Shown: one piece after another, positions 17,165 through 25,796 of the stretch | How the letters are laid out: the number at the start of each line of letters is the position of its first letter | How positions within the stretch are numbered: the stretch's first letter is position 1 | Assembly (NCBI GenBank): GCA_030066905.1 | Contig: JASJAR010000010.1 | Span: 26,787-90,786 of the forward strand | DNA: 64,000 nucleotides | DNA from: Paracoccaceae bacterium | GTDB lineage: Bacteria > Pseudomonadota > Alphaproteobacteria > Rhodobacterales > Rhodobacteraceae | Reading direction: 5' to 3' | Made by a program: the position numbers and the translations under genes | Notes under the pieces: model-generated | Database searches by the model: none | What the model was told of the DNA's origin: nothing | What the model saw: only the letters and a program-made list of their open reading frames with translations

Positions 17165-17762
17165 CGCCGCGACGATAGACGAGGAATATCCCCCCCGCCA
17201 CCGCCGCCGCGACCGCGGCCTTGAGGATGAACTGAAGGTCTGCCTCGCCTTCGAGGAAGGCGTAGACCGTGGCGACAAGCGTGCCGAGAAGGGCCAGCAC
17301 CGTCAGAAGCAGAATCAGCGCCTCGGTCCAGCGCCGCACCGCTGAGCGGTGGCGCTGCGGGTCGGCCCTGAGCCGCGCCGCAGCATCGCGCGCAAGATAG
17401 AAGTAGATCGGGCCGAAAACCGCCAGGGCGGCGATCGACCAGTTGATCCGGCGCATCCTCCAGTCTTTGGCGGGATCGAACATCTGGTCGATCAGATGAA
17501 GGGCCAGTTCGACGAGATGCCAGGCTGCTGCGCCGAGCGAGATGAAGATCAGCGCATAAGTGAAGAAATCCCGGGCCGAGACCACCGGGACGGGTGCCGG
17601 GACCGGCGGCGTGAAAGGCGTGTCGGCGAAGGCCGACAGCCCGTCGGCGATCTCGCGGTCCGACCATCCGGCCGCGCCGAGCGCGTCCTCGATCTCGTTG
17701 CGGGCCCGGCCGGCGGCAAGCGCCTCGGCCACGAAGTCGGTCAATCTGTCATCTCGTGCCAT
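17157..17762 (-). CDS. DUF5671-type membrane protein
   Basis: A 201-residue membrane protein. The N-terminus (about 1-45) is a small helical domain like a SHOCT or UBA-type segment (AAGRARNEIEDALGAAGWSDREIADGL). After a Pro-rich linker come four hydrophobic segments, beginning with FFTYALIFISLGAAAWHLVELA, which has DUF5671 character. The ATG at 17762 is used; another in-frame Met is 9 bp upstream. It overlaps tadA by 8 bp and is probably co-transcribed with it. Function unknown. Confidence 0.75.
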   Translation of the reverse strand: MARDDRLTDFVAEALAAGRARNEIEDALGAAGWSDREIADGLSAFADTPFTPPVPAPVPVVSARDFFTYALIFISLGAAAWHLVELALHLIDQMFDPAKDWRMRRINWSIAALAVFGPIYFYLARDAAARLRADPQRHRSAVRRWTEALILLLTVLALLGTLVATVYAFLEGEADLQFILKAAVAAAVAGGIFLVYRRGDG

Positions 17763-17840
17763 GCCCTTCACCTCGGCATGGCGCCGACCCCCGGCAAGGT
17801 CGGGCTTTCCTTACCCGGTTGAAGGCGCTACCCCCGCCCC

Positions 17841-18614
17841 ATGGCCGACCCATCCGAGCGCATCGCCAAGGTTCTCGCCCGCGCCGGGATCGCCTCGCGC
17901 CGCGATGCTGAGAAGCTGATCGCGGCGGGCCGGGTGGCGGTCAACGGCAAGACCATCGAGAGCCCCGCGCTCAACGTCACGCCCGCCGATACCATCACTT
18001 TCGACGGCAAACCGGTCGAGGCCCCCGAAGCCCCCCGCCTTTGGCTCTACCACAAGCCCGAGGGCCTCGTGACCACCGCGCGGGACGAAAAGGCCCGCCC
18101 GACGGTCTTCGACGCCCTGCCCGACACTTTGCCCCGGGTGATGTCCATCGGCCGGCTCGACATCGCCTCCGAGGGGCTCCTCCTGCTCACCAACGACGGC
18201 GGGATCAAGCGCCGGCTCGAACTGCCGTCGACTGGCTGGCTCAGGAAATACCGCGTCCGCCTCCATGGGGCGCCCGACGACGCGGCCTTCGAGCCGCTCC
18301 GAAAGGGGCTCACCCTCGACGGCGAGCGGTTCCGTCCGATGACCGTCAGCCTCGACCGCCAGCAGGGGCGCAACGCCTGGGTCACGGTGGGGCTCCGCGA
18401 GGGCAAAAACCGCGAGATCCGCCGGGCGATGGAGGCCATCGGGCTGCCGGTGAACCGGCTCATCCGCATCTCCTACGGACCGTTCCGTCTAGGCGACCTC
18501 AAACCGGGGGAAGTCTCTGAGGTGAAAGGAAAAGTCCTCCGCGAGCAGCTCGGCCTCGACGCCAAGAAGCCCCCGCCGAAACGCGCCCCCGGCAAGACCC
18601 CGCGAAAGCGCTGA
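17841..18614 (+). CDS. RluB/RsuA-type pseudouridine synthase
   Basis: A 257-residue enzyme that isomerises uridine to pseudouridine, most likely in 23S rRNA (RluB-like). The N-terminal S4 RNA-binding domain (residues 5-50) contains RIAKVLARAGIASRRDAEKLI. The catalytic Asp is in IGRLDIASEGLLLLTNDG near residue 109. The tail is basic (KKPPPKRAPGKTPRKR), as is common for rRNA-binding members. RsuA/RluE-type targets cannot be fully excluded. It is divergent from the DUF5671 gene. Confidence 0.9.
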   Translation: MADPSERIAKVLARAGIASRRDAEKLIAAGRVAVNGKTIESPALNVTPADTITFDGKPVEAPEAPRLWLYHKPEGLVTTARDEKARPTVFDALPDTLPRVMSIGRLDIASEGLLLLTNDGGIKRRLELPSTGWLRKYRVRLHGAPDDAAFEPLRKGLTLDGERFRPMTVSLDRQQGRNAWVTVGLREGKNREIRRAMEAIGLPVNRLIRISYGPFRLGDLKPGEVSEVKGKVLREQLGLDAKKPPPKRAPGKTPRKR

Positions 18615-18629
18615 GAGGGCCGATCCTCT

Positions 18630-18654
18630 ATGGAAAGCCCCCGGGGCTTCCCAT
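18630..18654. repeat. Inverted repeat after the pseudouridine synthase gene
   Basis: ATGG(A)AAGCCCC pairs with GGGGCTTCCCAT, a nearly perfect palindrome 16 bp after the stop. It has the stem of a terminator but no T-run on either side, so its role is open. Confidence 0.4.
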
Positions 18655-18690
18655 ATGGTTGAGACAACAACCAAGGAACCCAACAGGCCC

Positions 18691-18882
18691 ATGCAACGCC
18701 TTGCTCTTGCGATCCTTCTGGTCGCCGCCCTTGTCGGGCTGGTGGCGGTTCTCGCAGCGGGCTTGCGCAAGGCCGCCGGGGGGCCGGGCTTTGAAGACGG
18801 GACAACGCCGATGCAGAAGGTCGCCTATGCCGTGCTGATCGCGCTCATGCTTTATGTCTCCATCATGGGGGCCGCGGCCTGA
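18691..18882 (+). CDS. Small two-helix membrane protein
   Basis: A 63-residue protein made of two hydrophobic helices (QRLALAILLVAALVGLVAVLAAGL and VAYAVLIALMLYVSIMG) joined by a short polar loop. It ends 1 bp before the start of the XpaC gene, so it is probably the first gene of the xpaC-telA operon. I use the ATG at 18691; an ATG at 18655 would add 12 polar residues. Function unknown, perhaps a partner of XpaC in the membrane. Confidence 0.65.
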   Translation: MQRLALAILLVAALVGLVAVLAAGLRKAAGGPGFEDGTTPMQKVAYAVLIALMLYVSIMGAAA

Positions 18883-18883
18883 C

Positions 18884-19762
18884 ATGGCCGAGCGCTATGG
18901 CGGCAAATACAGCCCCGGCGGGGCATCCGGGCCGGCCAAGACGGCGGGTGCGACCGCGGCGCGACGCACGAAGGCCGGCTTCCGGGCCAACCTTCTCTTC
19001 GTCGCCCCGTTTCCCCTTGTCATCAAGGCGTTCTTCTCCGAGCCCATCGTTCTCGGCCAATATCTCGGCGCCTGGGCGATCTTGATGCTCGCCGCCTGGC
19101 TCACCCGGGAGGGGCTCAAGGCCGAAGAGGCTTACGAGGCGCGAAAGATCGCCAAGCGCCCCGCGATCCCCCGCAAAGGCTTCGGCTCGCTCCTCACTGG
19201 CGCCGGCCTCGGTCTCGCGGGCCTTGCCGGCTTCGGCATGCCCGATGCGGCGATCTTTGCGCTCTTCGGCGCGGGGCTGCACTTCTTCGCCTTCGGCCCC
19301 GACCCGATGCGCGACAAGGGGGCGACAGGCATCGACCAGATGCAGTCCGACCGGGTTGCCCGCGCCGTCGACGAGGCCGAGAAGCACCTTTCGGGCATGA
19401 CGGAGGCAATCAAGCGGGCGCGCGAACCCCAACTCGAACGCCGCGTCGAAAGCTTCCAGGCCACCGCCCGCCAGATGTTCCGCTCGGTCGAGAACGACCC
19501 CCGCGACCTCGTCGCCGCCCGCCGCTATCTCGGCGTCTATCTTCTGGGGGCGAAGGACGCGACGGTGAAGTTCGCCGATCTCTACGCGCAATCGCGCAAT
19601 GCCGAGGCCCGGGCAGACTATCTCGCCCTTCTCGACGACCTCGAACAAAGCTTCGCCCAACGCACCGAGAAGCTCCTTCTCGACGACAAATCCGGCCTCG
19701 ACATCGAAATCGAGGTCCTGCGCGAACGGCTCGCCCGCGAGGGCGTGCGCCACACCGATTGA
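18884..19762 (+). CDS. XpaC-like (5-bromo-4-chloroindolyl phosphate hydrolysis family) protein
   Basis: A 292-residue protein. Residues about 45-135 contain several hydrophobic segments (LLFVAPFPLVIKAFF, AWAILMLAAWL, AAIFALFGAGLHFFAF) and the C-terminal half is a long helical cytosolic region (QMQSDRVARAVDEAEKHLSGMTEAIKRA). This layout and its position directly before telA identify the XpaC family. The name comes from a chromogenic-substrate phenotype and not from a proven phosphatase activity. It begins 1 bp after the preceding small gene and 33 bp before telA. Confidence 0.8.
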   Translation: MAERYGGKYSPGGASGPAKTAGATAARRTKAGFRANLLFVAPFPLVIKAFFSEPIVLGQYLGAWAILMLAAWLTREGLKAEEAYEARKIAKRPAIPRKGFGSLLTGAGLGLAGLAGFGMPDAAIFALFGAGLHFFAFGPDPMRDKGATGIDQMQSDRVARAVDEAEKHLSGMTEAIKRAREPQLERRVESFQATARQMFRSVENDPRDLVAARRYLGVYLLGAKDATVKFADLYAQSRNAEARADYLALLDDLEQSFAQRTEKLLLDDKSGLDIEIEVLRERLAREGVRHTD

Positions 19763-19795
19763 CCTTGAAGAGATAACCGAAAAAGAGGGGCCCCC

Positions 19796-20989
19796 ATGTC
19801 CGTTGTCGAAACCCGCAAGAAAGCCCAGGCCGAGTTGGCGCAAGTCGAGGAAGTCTCGAAACATCTTCTGCCTGAGCCCTCGACGGCGCTGGTGCCCTAT
19901 GCCGAGGCCGAAGCGCCCACGGCCGCCGAGATCGAAAAGCGCATCGGCGAGCTTAACATGGCCGACACCGGGTCCATCGTCTCCTTCGGCTCGGCGGCGC
20001 AAGCCGAGCTTCAGGAAATCTCCCAATCCATGCTGCAAGGGGTCAAGAACAAGGATGTGGGCCCGGCCGGGGATTCTCTCCGCTCAATCGTGACCACCAT
20101 TCGCGGCTTCTCGGTCGACGAGCTCGACGTCCGCCGCAAGCGGTCCTGGTGGGAGCGGCTGCTGGGCCGCGCCGCGCCGATGGCGAATTTCGTCTCCCGG
20201 TTCGAGGAGGTGCAGGGCCAGATCGACAAGATCACCGACAACCTTCTCGGCCACGAGCACCAGCTTCTCAAAGACATCAAGTCCCTCGACATGCTCTATG
20301 AGAAGACGCTGGCCTTCTACGACGAACTCGCGATCTACATCGCCGCCGGGGAAGAGAAGCTGAAACGCCTCGACGAGACGGACATTCCGGCAAAGGAGGC
20401 CGAGGTCAACGCCGCCCCGGAGGAAGAAGGCGTGATGCGGGCCCAGGAATTGCGCGACCTCCGCGCGGCCCGGGACGATCTCGAACGCCGGGTGCATGAT
20501 CTGAAGCTCACCCGCCAGGTGACGATGCAGTCGCTGCCCTCGATCCGGCTCGTGCAGGAGAATGACAAGTCGCTGGTCACCAAGATCAACTCGACACTGG
20601 TCAATACCGTCCCGCTCTGGGAGACACAGCTCGCCCAGGCCGTTACGATCCAGCGCTCGACCGAGGCGGCGGCGGCCGTGCGAGATGCCAACGATCTCAC
20701 CAACGAATTGCTCGAAGCGAACGCCAAGAACCTGCGGGCCGCCAACAAGGCAGTGCGCGAGGAAATGGAGCGCGGGGTGTTCGACATCGAGGCGGTGAAG
20801 TCGGCCAATGCCGAACTGATCGCGACGATCCAGGAAAGCCTCCAGATCGCCGACGAGGGCAAGGCCAAGCGGGCCGCCGCCGAGATCGAACTCCAGAAGA
20901 TGGAGGAGGAGTTGAAGAACACGCTGGCATCGGCGCGCGCCCGCGGCGACAAGGTCGGCGATACAGCCGGCACCGCGGTGCCATCCTGA
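19796..20989 (+). CDS. Toxic anion resistance protein, TelA/KlaA family
   Basis: A 397-residue, almost fully helical soluble protein with family blocks such as RSIVTTIRGFSVDELDVRRKRSWWERLLGR, LLKDIKSLDMLYEKTLAFYDELAIYIAAGEEKL and the long coiled-coil-like C-terminal half. TelA proteins are linked to tellurite and other envelope-stress resistance in operons with XpaC; the biochemical role is unknown. GAGGGGC precedes the ATG at 19796. Confidence 0.9.
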   Translation: MSVVETRKKAQAELAQVEEVSKHLLPEPSTALVPYAEAEAPTAAEIEKRIGELNMADTGSIVSFGSAAQAELQEISQSMLQGVKNKDVGPAGDSLRSIVTTIRGFSVDELDVRRKRSWWERLLGRAAPMANFVSRFEEVQGQIDKITDNLLGHEHQLLKDIKSLDMLYEKTLAFYDELAIYIAAGEEKLKRLDETDIPAKEAEVNAAPEEEGVMRAQELRDLRAARDDLERRVHDLKLTRQVTMQSLPSIRLVQENDKSLVTKINSTLVNTVPLWETQLAQAVTIQRSTEAAAAVRDANDLTNELLEANAKNLRAANKAVREEMERGVFDIEAVKSANAELIATIQESLQIADEGKAKRAAAEIELQKMEEELKNTLASARARGDKVGDTAGTAVPS

Positions 20990-20992
20990 GCG

Positions 20993-21937
20993 ATGGCGGC
21001 CCGGAGCACCTTCTTCGCCATCATGGCGGCAGCGACGCTCGCGGGCTGCGACCTCTTCAACCCCGAGCACCTGAGCACGACGGCCCCGCCGCCGGCAGAA
21101 GCCCCCGAACCGCCGGCACGGTCCGCCGACAGCCTTGCGCTCGAGCGCTACTATGCACGCATCGAAAACGGTTTGAGCGCGCAAGGGCTTCTGCGGACCG
21201 ATGGCGGCGGTCCCGACACGCCCTGGGACGGCGAGGACCTTACACGCAACTTCATCCGCATCGCGACGTTCGAGGAGTACGACACGGCAGGCGGCCAGAT
21301 CATCCAGCGCCAGACCGCAAGCCGCATCCACCGCTGGGAGGCACCGGTGCGGATCAATGTCGAGTTCGGCGAGACGGTGTCGCCCGTCAAGCAGTTGAAG
21401 GACACCGACGCCATTGAGCGGCTGGCCCGGCGGTTGTCGGCGGCGACGGGTCATCCGATCCGTACCGTCGAGACCGGGGGGAATTTCACCGTGCTGATCG
21501 TCAACGAGGACGAACGCCGTGCGCTCGCTCCCCGGCTTCGTCAGCTTGTCCCGTCGATTTCCGACAACGCGGTTGCGGCGGTGACCAGCCTGCCGCGCAC
21601 CAGCTATTGCCTCGTCATCGCGCTCGCGCCGCGGAACGACGGGGTTTACACACGCGCCGTCGCCGTGATCCGCGGCGAACATCCCGACCTTTTGCGGCTG
21701 TCGTGCCTCCACGAAGAAATCGCGCAGGGGCTCGGGCTTTCGAACGACAGCCCGCTCGCCCGCCCCTCGATCTTCAACGACGACGAGGAATTCGCCTTCC
21801 TGACGTCGCAGGACGAGGCGATGCTGTCGATCCTCTATGACGACCGGCTGGCGCCGGGGATGACGGGCAGCACGGCGGCACCCATCGTCGAGACGATTGC
21901 GGCCGAAATCACCGGCGAGGGGCCGGACGCTTTCTGA
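20993..21937 (+). CDS. DUF2927 lipoprotein
   Basis: A 314-residue predicted lipoprotein: signal MAARSTFFAIMAAATLAGC with lipobox L-A-G-C. The mature part contains the DUF2927 domain (about 75-290; DLTRNFIRIATFEEYD, VNVEF-like strands, and LRLSCLHEEIAQGLGLSNDSP near the C-terminus). The HEE motif resembles a zinc-protease helix, so a metallopeptidase-like role is possible but unproven. It starts 4 bp after telA and is probably part of that operon. Confidence 0.85.
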   Translation: MAARSTFFAIMAAATLAGCDLFNPEHLSTTAPPPAEAPEPPARSADSLALERYYARIENGLSAQGLLRTDGGGPDTPWDGEDLTRNFIRIATFEEYDTAGGQIIQRQTASRIHRWEAPVRINVEFGETVSPVKQLKDTDAIERLARRLSAATGHPIRTVETGGNFTVLIVNEDERRALAPRLRQLVPSISDNAVAAVTSLPRTSYCLVIALAPRNDGVYTRAVAVIRGEHPDLLRLSCLHEEIAQGLGLSNDSPLARPSIFNDDEEFAFLTSQDEAMLSILYDDRLAPGMTGSTAAPIVETIAAEITGEGPDAF

Positions 21938-21938
21938 G

Positions 21939-23417
21939 ATGACACCGGTCCTCGCTGCGCTGCCGTTGCTGCTGGTGCTGGTCGCGATGGGCGCGGGCGG
22001 ACTGTCGGCCGCCGCCGCAGGCAGCATCGGCCTCGCCGTGGCGCTGTTTCTCGCCTTCGCGGCGGCGGGGTTCGGCTTTGACGGCCCGGCGCTCCCCGCC
22101 CTCGGCGGCACGGCGGCCGAGGCGGCGTTCTCGACGCTCACGATCCTCTGGATCATCTTTCCCGCGCTTGCGCTTTACGAGTACCAATCGCGCTCCGGCG
22201 CCATCGCCCGTATCCGCGACGCGCTCACCGGGCTCACCGGCGACCGGCGGCTGCAAGCTGTGCTCATCGCCTGGTTCTTCGGTCTCTTCATCGAGGGGGC
22301 TGCGGGCTTCGGCACGCCGGTGGCGCTCGCCGCCCCGCTTCTGGCGGGGCTCGGCTACCCGCCGGTGCGCGCCGTGGCGCTTGCGCTTCTGGGCCATGCC
22401 GCCGGGGTCTCCTTCGGCGCGGTGGGAACGCCGACACTTGTGCAGGTCGACCTCACCGGTCTCGCGCCGACCGCGATTTCCGGCCCGGTCGCGACGATGC
22501 ACGCCATCCTCGGCCCGGTGCTTCTGCTGTCGATGATGCGGCTTGCGGGCGACGGCCCGCTGACCGGTCGGGACCTCCGCTGGGCCGGCGTTGCGGCGCT
22601 GGCCTTCATCGTCCCGTCCCTCGCGCTGGCCTGGACCATCGGGCCCGAACTTCCCTCCCTCGGCGGCGCGTTCATCGGCGGCGCGGCGTTCGTCTGGCTT
22701 CTCTTGCGGGCCGAACACGCGGCCCCGCCGGATGTGCGCCGCCTCCTGCCCGACCTTCTGCCCTATCTCATCATCCTCGCCCTGGTTCTCGCCACCCGGC
22801 TGCTCCCGGGACTCCAGGACATCGCCCGCGCGCCGGCCATCGACTGGACGCTGGCGGGCACCTTTCGCGGCCGGTTCGAGCCGCTCTATCACCCCGGCAC
22901 GCTCCTCCTGCTCGGCCTCGCGCTCGGTGCGCTCCTGACCGGCCGCGGCACCGCGGCGCGCGACGCGATGGGGCCGACGCTGGCCCGGCTCCTGCCGGTC
23001 GCCCTCGCGCTTCTGGCGATGCTCGCGCTCTCCCGGGTGATGGTCCATGGCGGCCTCATCACGGCGCTCGCCGAGGCCGCCGCCGCCCTGGGCCCCTTCT
23101 GGCCGCTCGCCGCGCCGCTGCTGGGTGTCGCGGGAACCTTCGTCACCGGCTCGGCCACCGCCTCGAACATCCTCTTCACCGAGCTTCAGACCGCTGCGGC
23201 CGCCGCGCTGAGCCTGCCGCCCGCTGCGCTGGCCGCCGCACAGGGGTTTGGATCGGCCATCGGCAACGTCGTCGCCCCCCACAACATCATCGCCGGCTCG
23301 GCCACGGTGGGGTTGACGAACGAGGAGGGCCCGATCCTCCGCCAAACCCTCGCCGTCGCCGCGCTCTACACCGCCCTCGGCGGGGCCCTCGCCCTGGCGC
23401 TCGCCCGCCTGCTATGA
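21939..23417 (+). CDS. lldP: L-lactate permease family transporter
   Basis: A 492-residue membrane protein with about 12-14 hydrophobic segments, in the lactate permease (LctP/LldP) family. Diagnostic blocks are AAGFGTPVALAAPLLAGLGYPP, GHAAGVSFGAVGTPTLVQV and, near the C-terminus, VTGSATASNILFTELQ and GSAIGNVVAPHNI. It would import L-lactate or glycolate with protons. The ATG at 21939 overlaps the last base region of the DUF2927 stop (TGAG-ATG), so it is transcribed in the same direction and close. No lactate dehydrogenase gene lies next to it. Confidence 0.9.
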   Translation: MTPVLAALPLLLVLVAMGAGGLSAAAAGSIGLAVALFLAFAAAGFGFDGPALPALGGTAAEAAFSTLTILWIIFPALALYEYQSRSGAIARIRDALTGLTGDRRLQAVLIAWFFGLFIEGAAGFGTPVALAAPLLAGLGYPPVRAVALALLGHAAGVSFGAVGTPTLVQVDLTGLAPTAISGPVATMHAILGPVLLLSMMRLAGDGPLTGRDLRWAGVAALAFIVPSLALAWTIGPELPSLGGAFIGGAAFVWLLLRAEHAAPPDVRRLLPDLLPYLIILALVLATRLLPGLQDIARAPAIDWTLAGTFRGRFEPLYHPGTLLLLGLALGALLTGRGTAARDAMGPTLARLLPVALALLAMLALSRVMVHGGLITALAEAAAALGPFWPLAAPLLGVAGTFVTGSATASNILFTELQTAAAAALSLPPAALAAAQGFGSAIGNVVAPHNIIAGSATVGLTNEEGPILRQTLAVAALYTALGGALALALARLL

Positions 23418-23424
23418 TCGCCCA

Positions 23425-24087
23425 ATGACAGCCGCCGACCTCATTACCGAACTGAAAGCCGCCCGCGCCCCCGGAGACGCCGAAGACGTCGCCCGCTTCT
23501 ACACCGCAGGCGACCCCGACACCCGCATCCTCGGGCTGCGCATCCCCAAGATCTTCCCTATCGCCAAGGCCCACCGCGACATCGCGCTCTCGGAAGTCGA
23601 GACGCTCCTCGACGACCCCCATTACGAAGTGCGCATGGCCGCGATGACGATCCTCGACGCCAAGGCCCGGCTCAGAAGCTCCGACCACGAGGCGCTTTTC
23701 AACCTCTACCTCGCCAAGATCGACCGCATCGACAATTGGGACCTCGTCGATCGCGCGGCCCCTTTCGTCATTGGCGAGTATCTTCTGGACCGCGACCGGT
23801 CGCCCCTCGACACGCTGGCCGCCTCGCCGCTCCCCCAGGCCCGGCGCACCGCCATCGTCGCAACTTACGCGTTCTTGAAACGCGGCCAGACCGACGACAC
23901 GTTCCGCCTCGCCGACATCCTCGCCGAAGACCCGCATCCTTATGTCCAGAAAGCCCTCGGCTCCTGGCTCCGAGAGGCCGGCAAGCGCGACCCCGAGGCG
24001 CTCTCGGTGTTTCTGGCCGCCAATGCCAACCGCCTGCCGCGCCCGACGATCACGACGGCCGGGAAAGCGCTGCCGGAAGCGGGGTAA
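23425..24087 (+). CDS. DNA alkylation repair (AlkD-like HEAT-repeat) protein
   Basis: A 220-residue all-helical HEAT-like repeat protein of the AlkC/AlkD DNA glycosylase superfamily. Typical blocks are TRILGLRIPKIFPIAKAH, LLDDPHYEVRMAAMTILDAKA, IDNWDLVDRAAPFVIGEYL and ADILAEDPHPYVQKALGSWLREAG. AlkD removes N3/N7-alkylated purines using an aromatic cleft and a conserved Asp; the NWDLVD segment contains the matching Trp-Asp. It starts 8 bp after the lactate permease stop. Confidence 0.88.
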   Translation: MTAADLITELKAARAPGDAEDVARFYTAGDPDTRILGLRIPKIFPIAKAHRDIALSEVETLLDDPHYEVRMAAMTILDAKARLRSSDHEALFNLYLAKIDRIDNWDLVDRAAPFVIGEYLLDRDRSPLDTLAASPLPQARRTAIVATYAFLKRGQTDDTFRLADILAEDPHPYVQKALGSWLREAGKRDPEALSVFLAANANRLPRPTITTAGKALPEAG

Positions 24088-24102
24088 GCCACTGGAAGAC
24101 CC

Positions 24103-24173
24103 GTCCCGGACGTGATCCGGGACCCGATCCATCGGGCGCACGCTGGAAACGAGTCCCCCGGTCAGGCCCGGGG
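24103..24173. repeat. Pair of REP-like palindromes
   Basis: GTCCCGGACGTGATCCGGGAC (24103-24123) is followed by a small CCCGAT..ATCGGG hairpin and an oppositely oriented CCCCCGGTCAGGCCCGGGG (24155-24173). Similar palindromes occur at 25451-25521 and 28300-28321. Confidence 0.65.
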
Positions 24174-24258
24174 CGGGCATTTCTCTCCGCCCCGTTGCCC
24201 CTCCCGCCGCCTGCACTTACCTTCGCTCCGACCGCGTCCCTTTCAAGGAATCGCACCC

Positions 24259-25368
24259 ATGGGCATTCTCGACTTTCTCACCGGCGAATTCATCGACGTC
24301 ATCCACTGGACCGACGACACCCGCGACACCATGGTCTGGCGCTTCGAGCGCGAGGGCCACGCGATCAAATACGGCGCCAAGCTCACCGTGCGCGAGGGTC
24401 AGGCGGCGGTCTTCGTCCATGAGGGGCAACTCGCAGATGTCTTCACCCCCGGTCTCTACATGCTCGAGACCAACAACATGCCCATCCTGACCACGCTCAA
24501 CCACTGGGACCACGGCTTCCGGAGCCCGTTCAAATCGGAAATCTACTTTGTGAACACCAACCGGTTCACAAACCTCAAATGGGGCACGAAGAACCCGGTT
24601 ATGCTGCGCGACCCCGAATTCGGCCCCGTACGCCTGCGCGCCTTCGGGACCTATACGGTAAAGGTCGCCGATCCGGCGAAGTTCCTCACCGAGATCGTCG
24701 GCACCGACGGCGAGTTCACCTCCGACGAGGTGACCTTCCAGATCCGCAACATCATCGTCCAGGAGTTTTCCCGCGCCATCGCCCGGTCGGGCCTGCCGGT
24801 TCTCGACATGGCCGCCAACACCGCCGATGTCGGCAGGCTCGTGGCGCAAGCCATCGACCCGGTGGTACACGACTACGGCCTCGCCCTGCCGGAGCTTTAC
24901 ATCGAGAACATTTCCCTGCCGCCGGCGGTGGAAAAGGCGCTCGACGAGCGCACCTCCCGGGGGATCGCGGGTAATCTCGACGATCACCTGAAATGGAAAG
25001 CCGCCGAAGCGATGGGCAAGGGCGGCACCGCGTCTGACGCGATGGGTGCCGGGCTCGGGGCCGGGATGGGGATGCAGATGGGCAACATGATGATGGGCGG
25101 CCCCCGTGGCCCATGGGGGGCTCAGCCCGCCGCGGCCCCCGTCCCGCCCCCGCCGCCGGTGGAGCATGTCTGGCATATCGCCAAGGGCGGCGAGACCTCG
25201 GGGCCGTTTTCCAAGGCCGATCTCGGCAAGATGGCCGCCGACGGCACGCTGACGCGCGAGACCCATGTCTGGACCCCGGGGCAGGACGGCTGGAAGATAG
25301 CCGACGAGGTGGACGAGTTGGCGCAACTCTTCACCATCATGCCGCCACCGCCGCCCCCGGGGGTGTAG
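24259..25368 (+). CDS. SPFH-domain protein (YdjI/virion-core-like) with C-terminal GYF-2 domain
   Basis: A 369-residue protein. Residues about 20-255 form an SPFH/band-7-type domain of the YdjI group (FVHEGQLADVFTPGLYML, FKSEIYFVNTNRFTNLKWGTKNPV, LRAFGTYTVKV). A Gly/Met-rich linker (about 275-300) and a Pro stretch follow. Residues 312-360 are a GYF-2 domain (VWHIAKGGETSGPFSKADLGK...THVWTPGQDGWK). YdjI-type proteins sit at the membrane in stress-protection complexes with a TFIIB-like zinc-ribbon partner; such a gene is found at 27105. AAGGAA precedes the ATG at 24259. Confidence 0.85.
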   Translation: MGILDFLTGEFIDVIHWTDDTRDTMVWRFEREGHAIKYGAKLTVREGQAAVFVHEGQLADVFTPGLYMLETNNMPILTTLNHWDHGFRSPFKSEIYFVNTNRFTNLKWGTKNPVMLRDPEFGPVRLRAFGTYTVKVADPAKFLTEIVGTDGEFTSDEVTFQIRNIIVQEFSRAIARSGLPVLDMAANTADVGRLVAQAIDPVVHDYGLALPELYIENISLPPAVEKALDERTSRGIAGNLDDHLKWKAAEAMGKGGTASDAMGAGLGAGMGMQMGNMMMGGPRGPWGAQPAAAPVPPPPPVEHVWHIAKGGETSGPFSKADLGKMAADGTLTRETHVWTPGQDGWKIADEVDELAQLFTIMPPPPPPGV

Positions 25369-25796
25369 CGCACGGGGCTCGGACAAGCTGGCCAGGTGGG
25401 CCTGAAGCGGGCGTTGGGGTCAGCGCTCCAAATGTCCGTAGCAAATCGCGCCCCGGACTTGATCCGGGGCCCCGATCCTCTGGAGTACCAAGCCTTCCGA
25501 GGTCCCGGGTCAAGCCCGGGACGGGTGTTCGTTGGGTTGCTTTGGCGGTGAGCCCAAAGTCCGCTCAAGGCCAGACAACGCCAAACTCGGCGACCCCTCG
25601 CCAGCCCGTAGACGGGGCTGCGCGGTCCCCCGCCGGCAACAAACCGTTTCCGGTTCGGCAATTGATTTGGTTAACACCCCGTTGCTAGCACTCTCCGCGG
25701 GGGCGCAAGACGGACCGTGAGCGGTCGCGGCGCACCTTTGCTCCTCAAAGGGCTCCCGATGACCGTGTCCCCGGTTCGAACGAAAGGACCGCGCCC
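25369..25796. other. 428-bp intergenic region with REP-like palindromes
   Basis: No convincing gene on either strand. It holds two REP-like palindromes, CCCCGGACTTGATCCGGGG (25451-25469) and GTCCCGGGTCAAGCCCGGGAC (25502-25522), in opposite orientation about 32 bp apart. The A/T-rich stretch near 25660-25690 may contain the promoter of the downstream CAP gene. Confidence 0.6.

Noticed and set aside
20084..23345. Very long open frames on the minus strand opposite telA, DUF2927 and the lactate permease
   Set aside because: They lie exactly opposite clear genes, have Arg/Gly/Asp-rich composition and no family features; at this GC such antisense frames are expected by chance.
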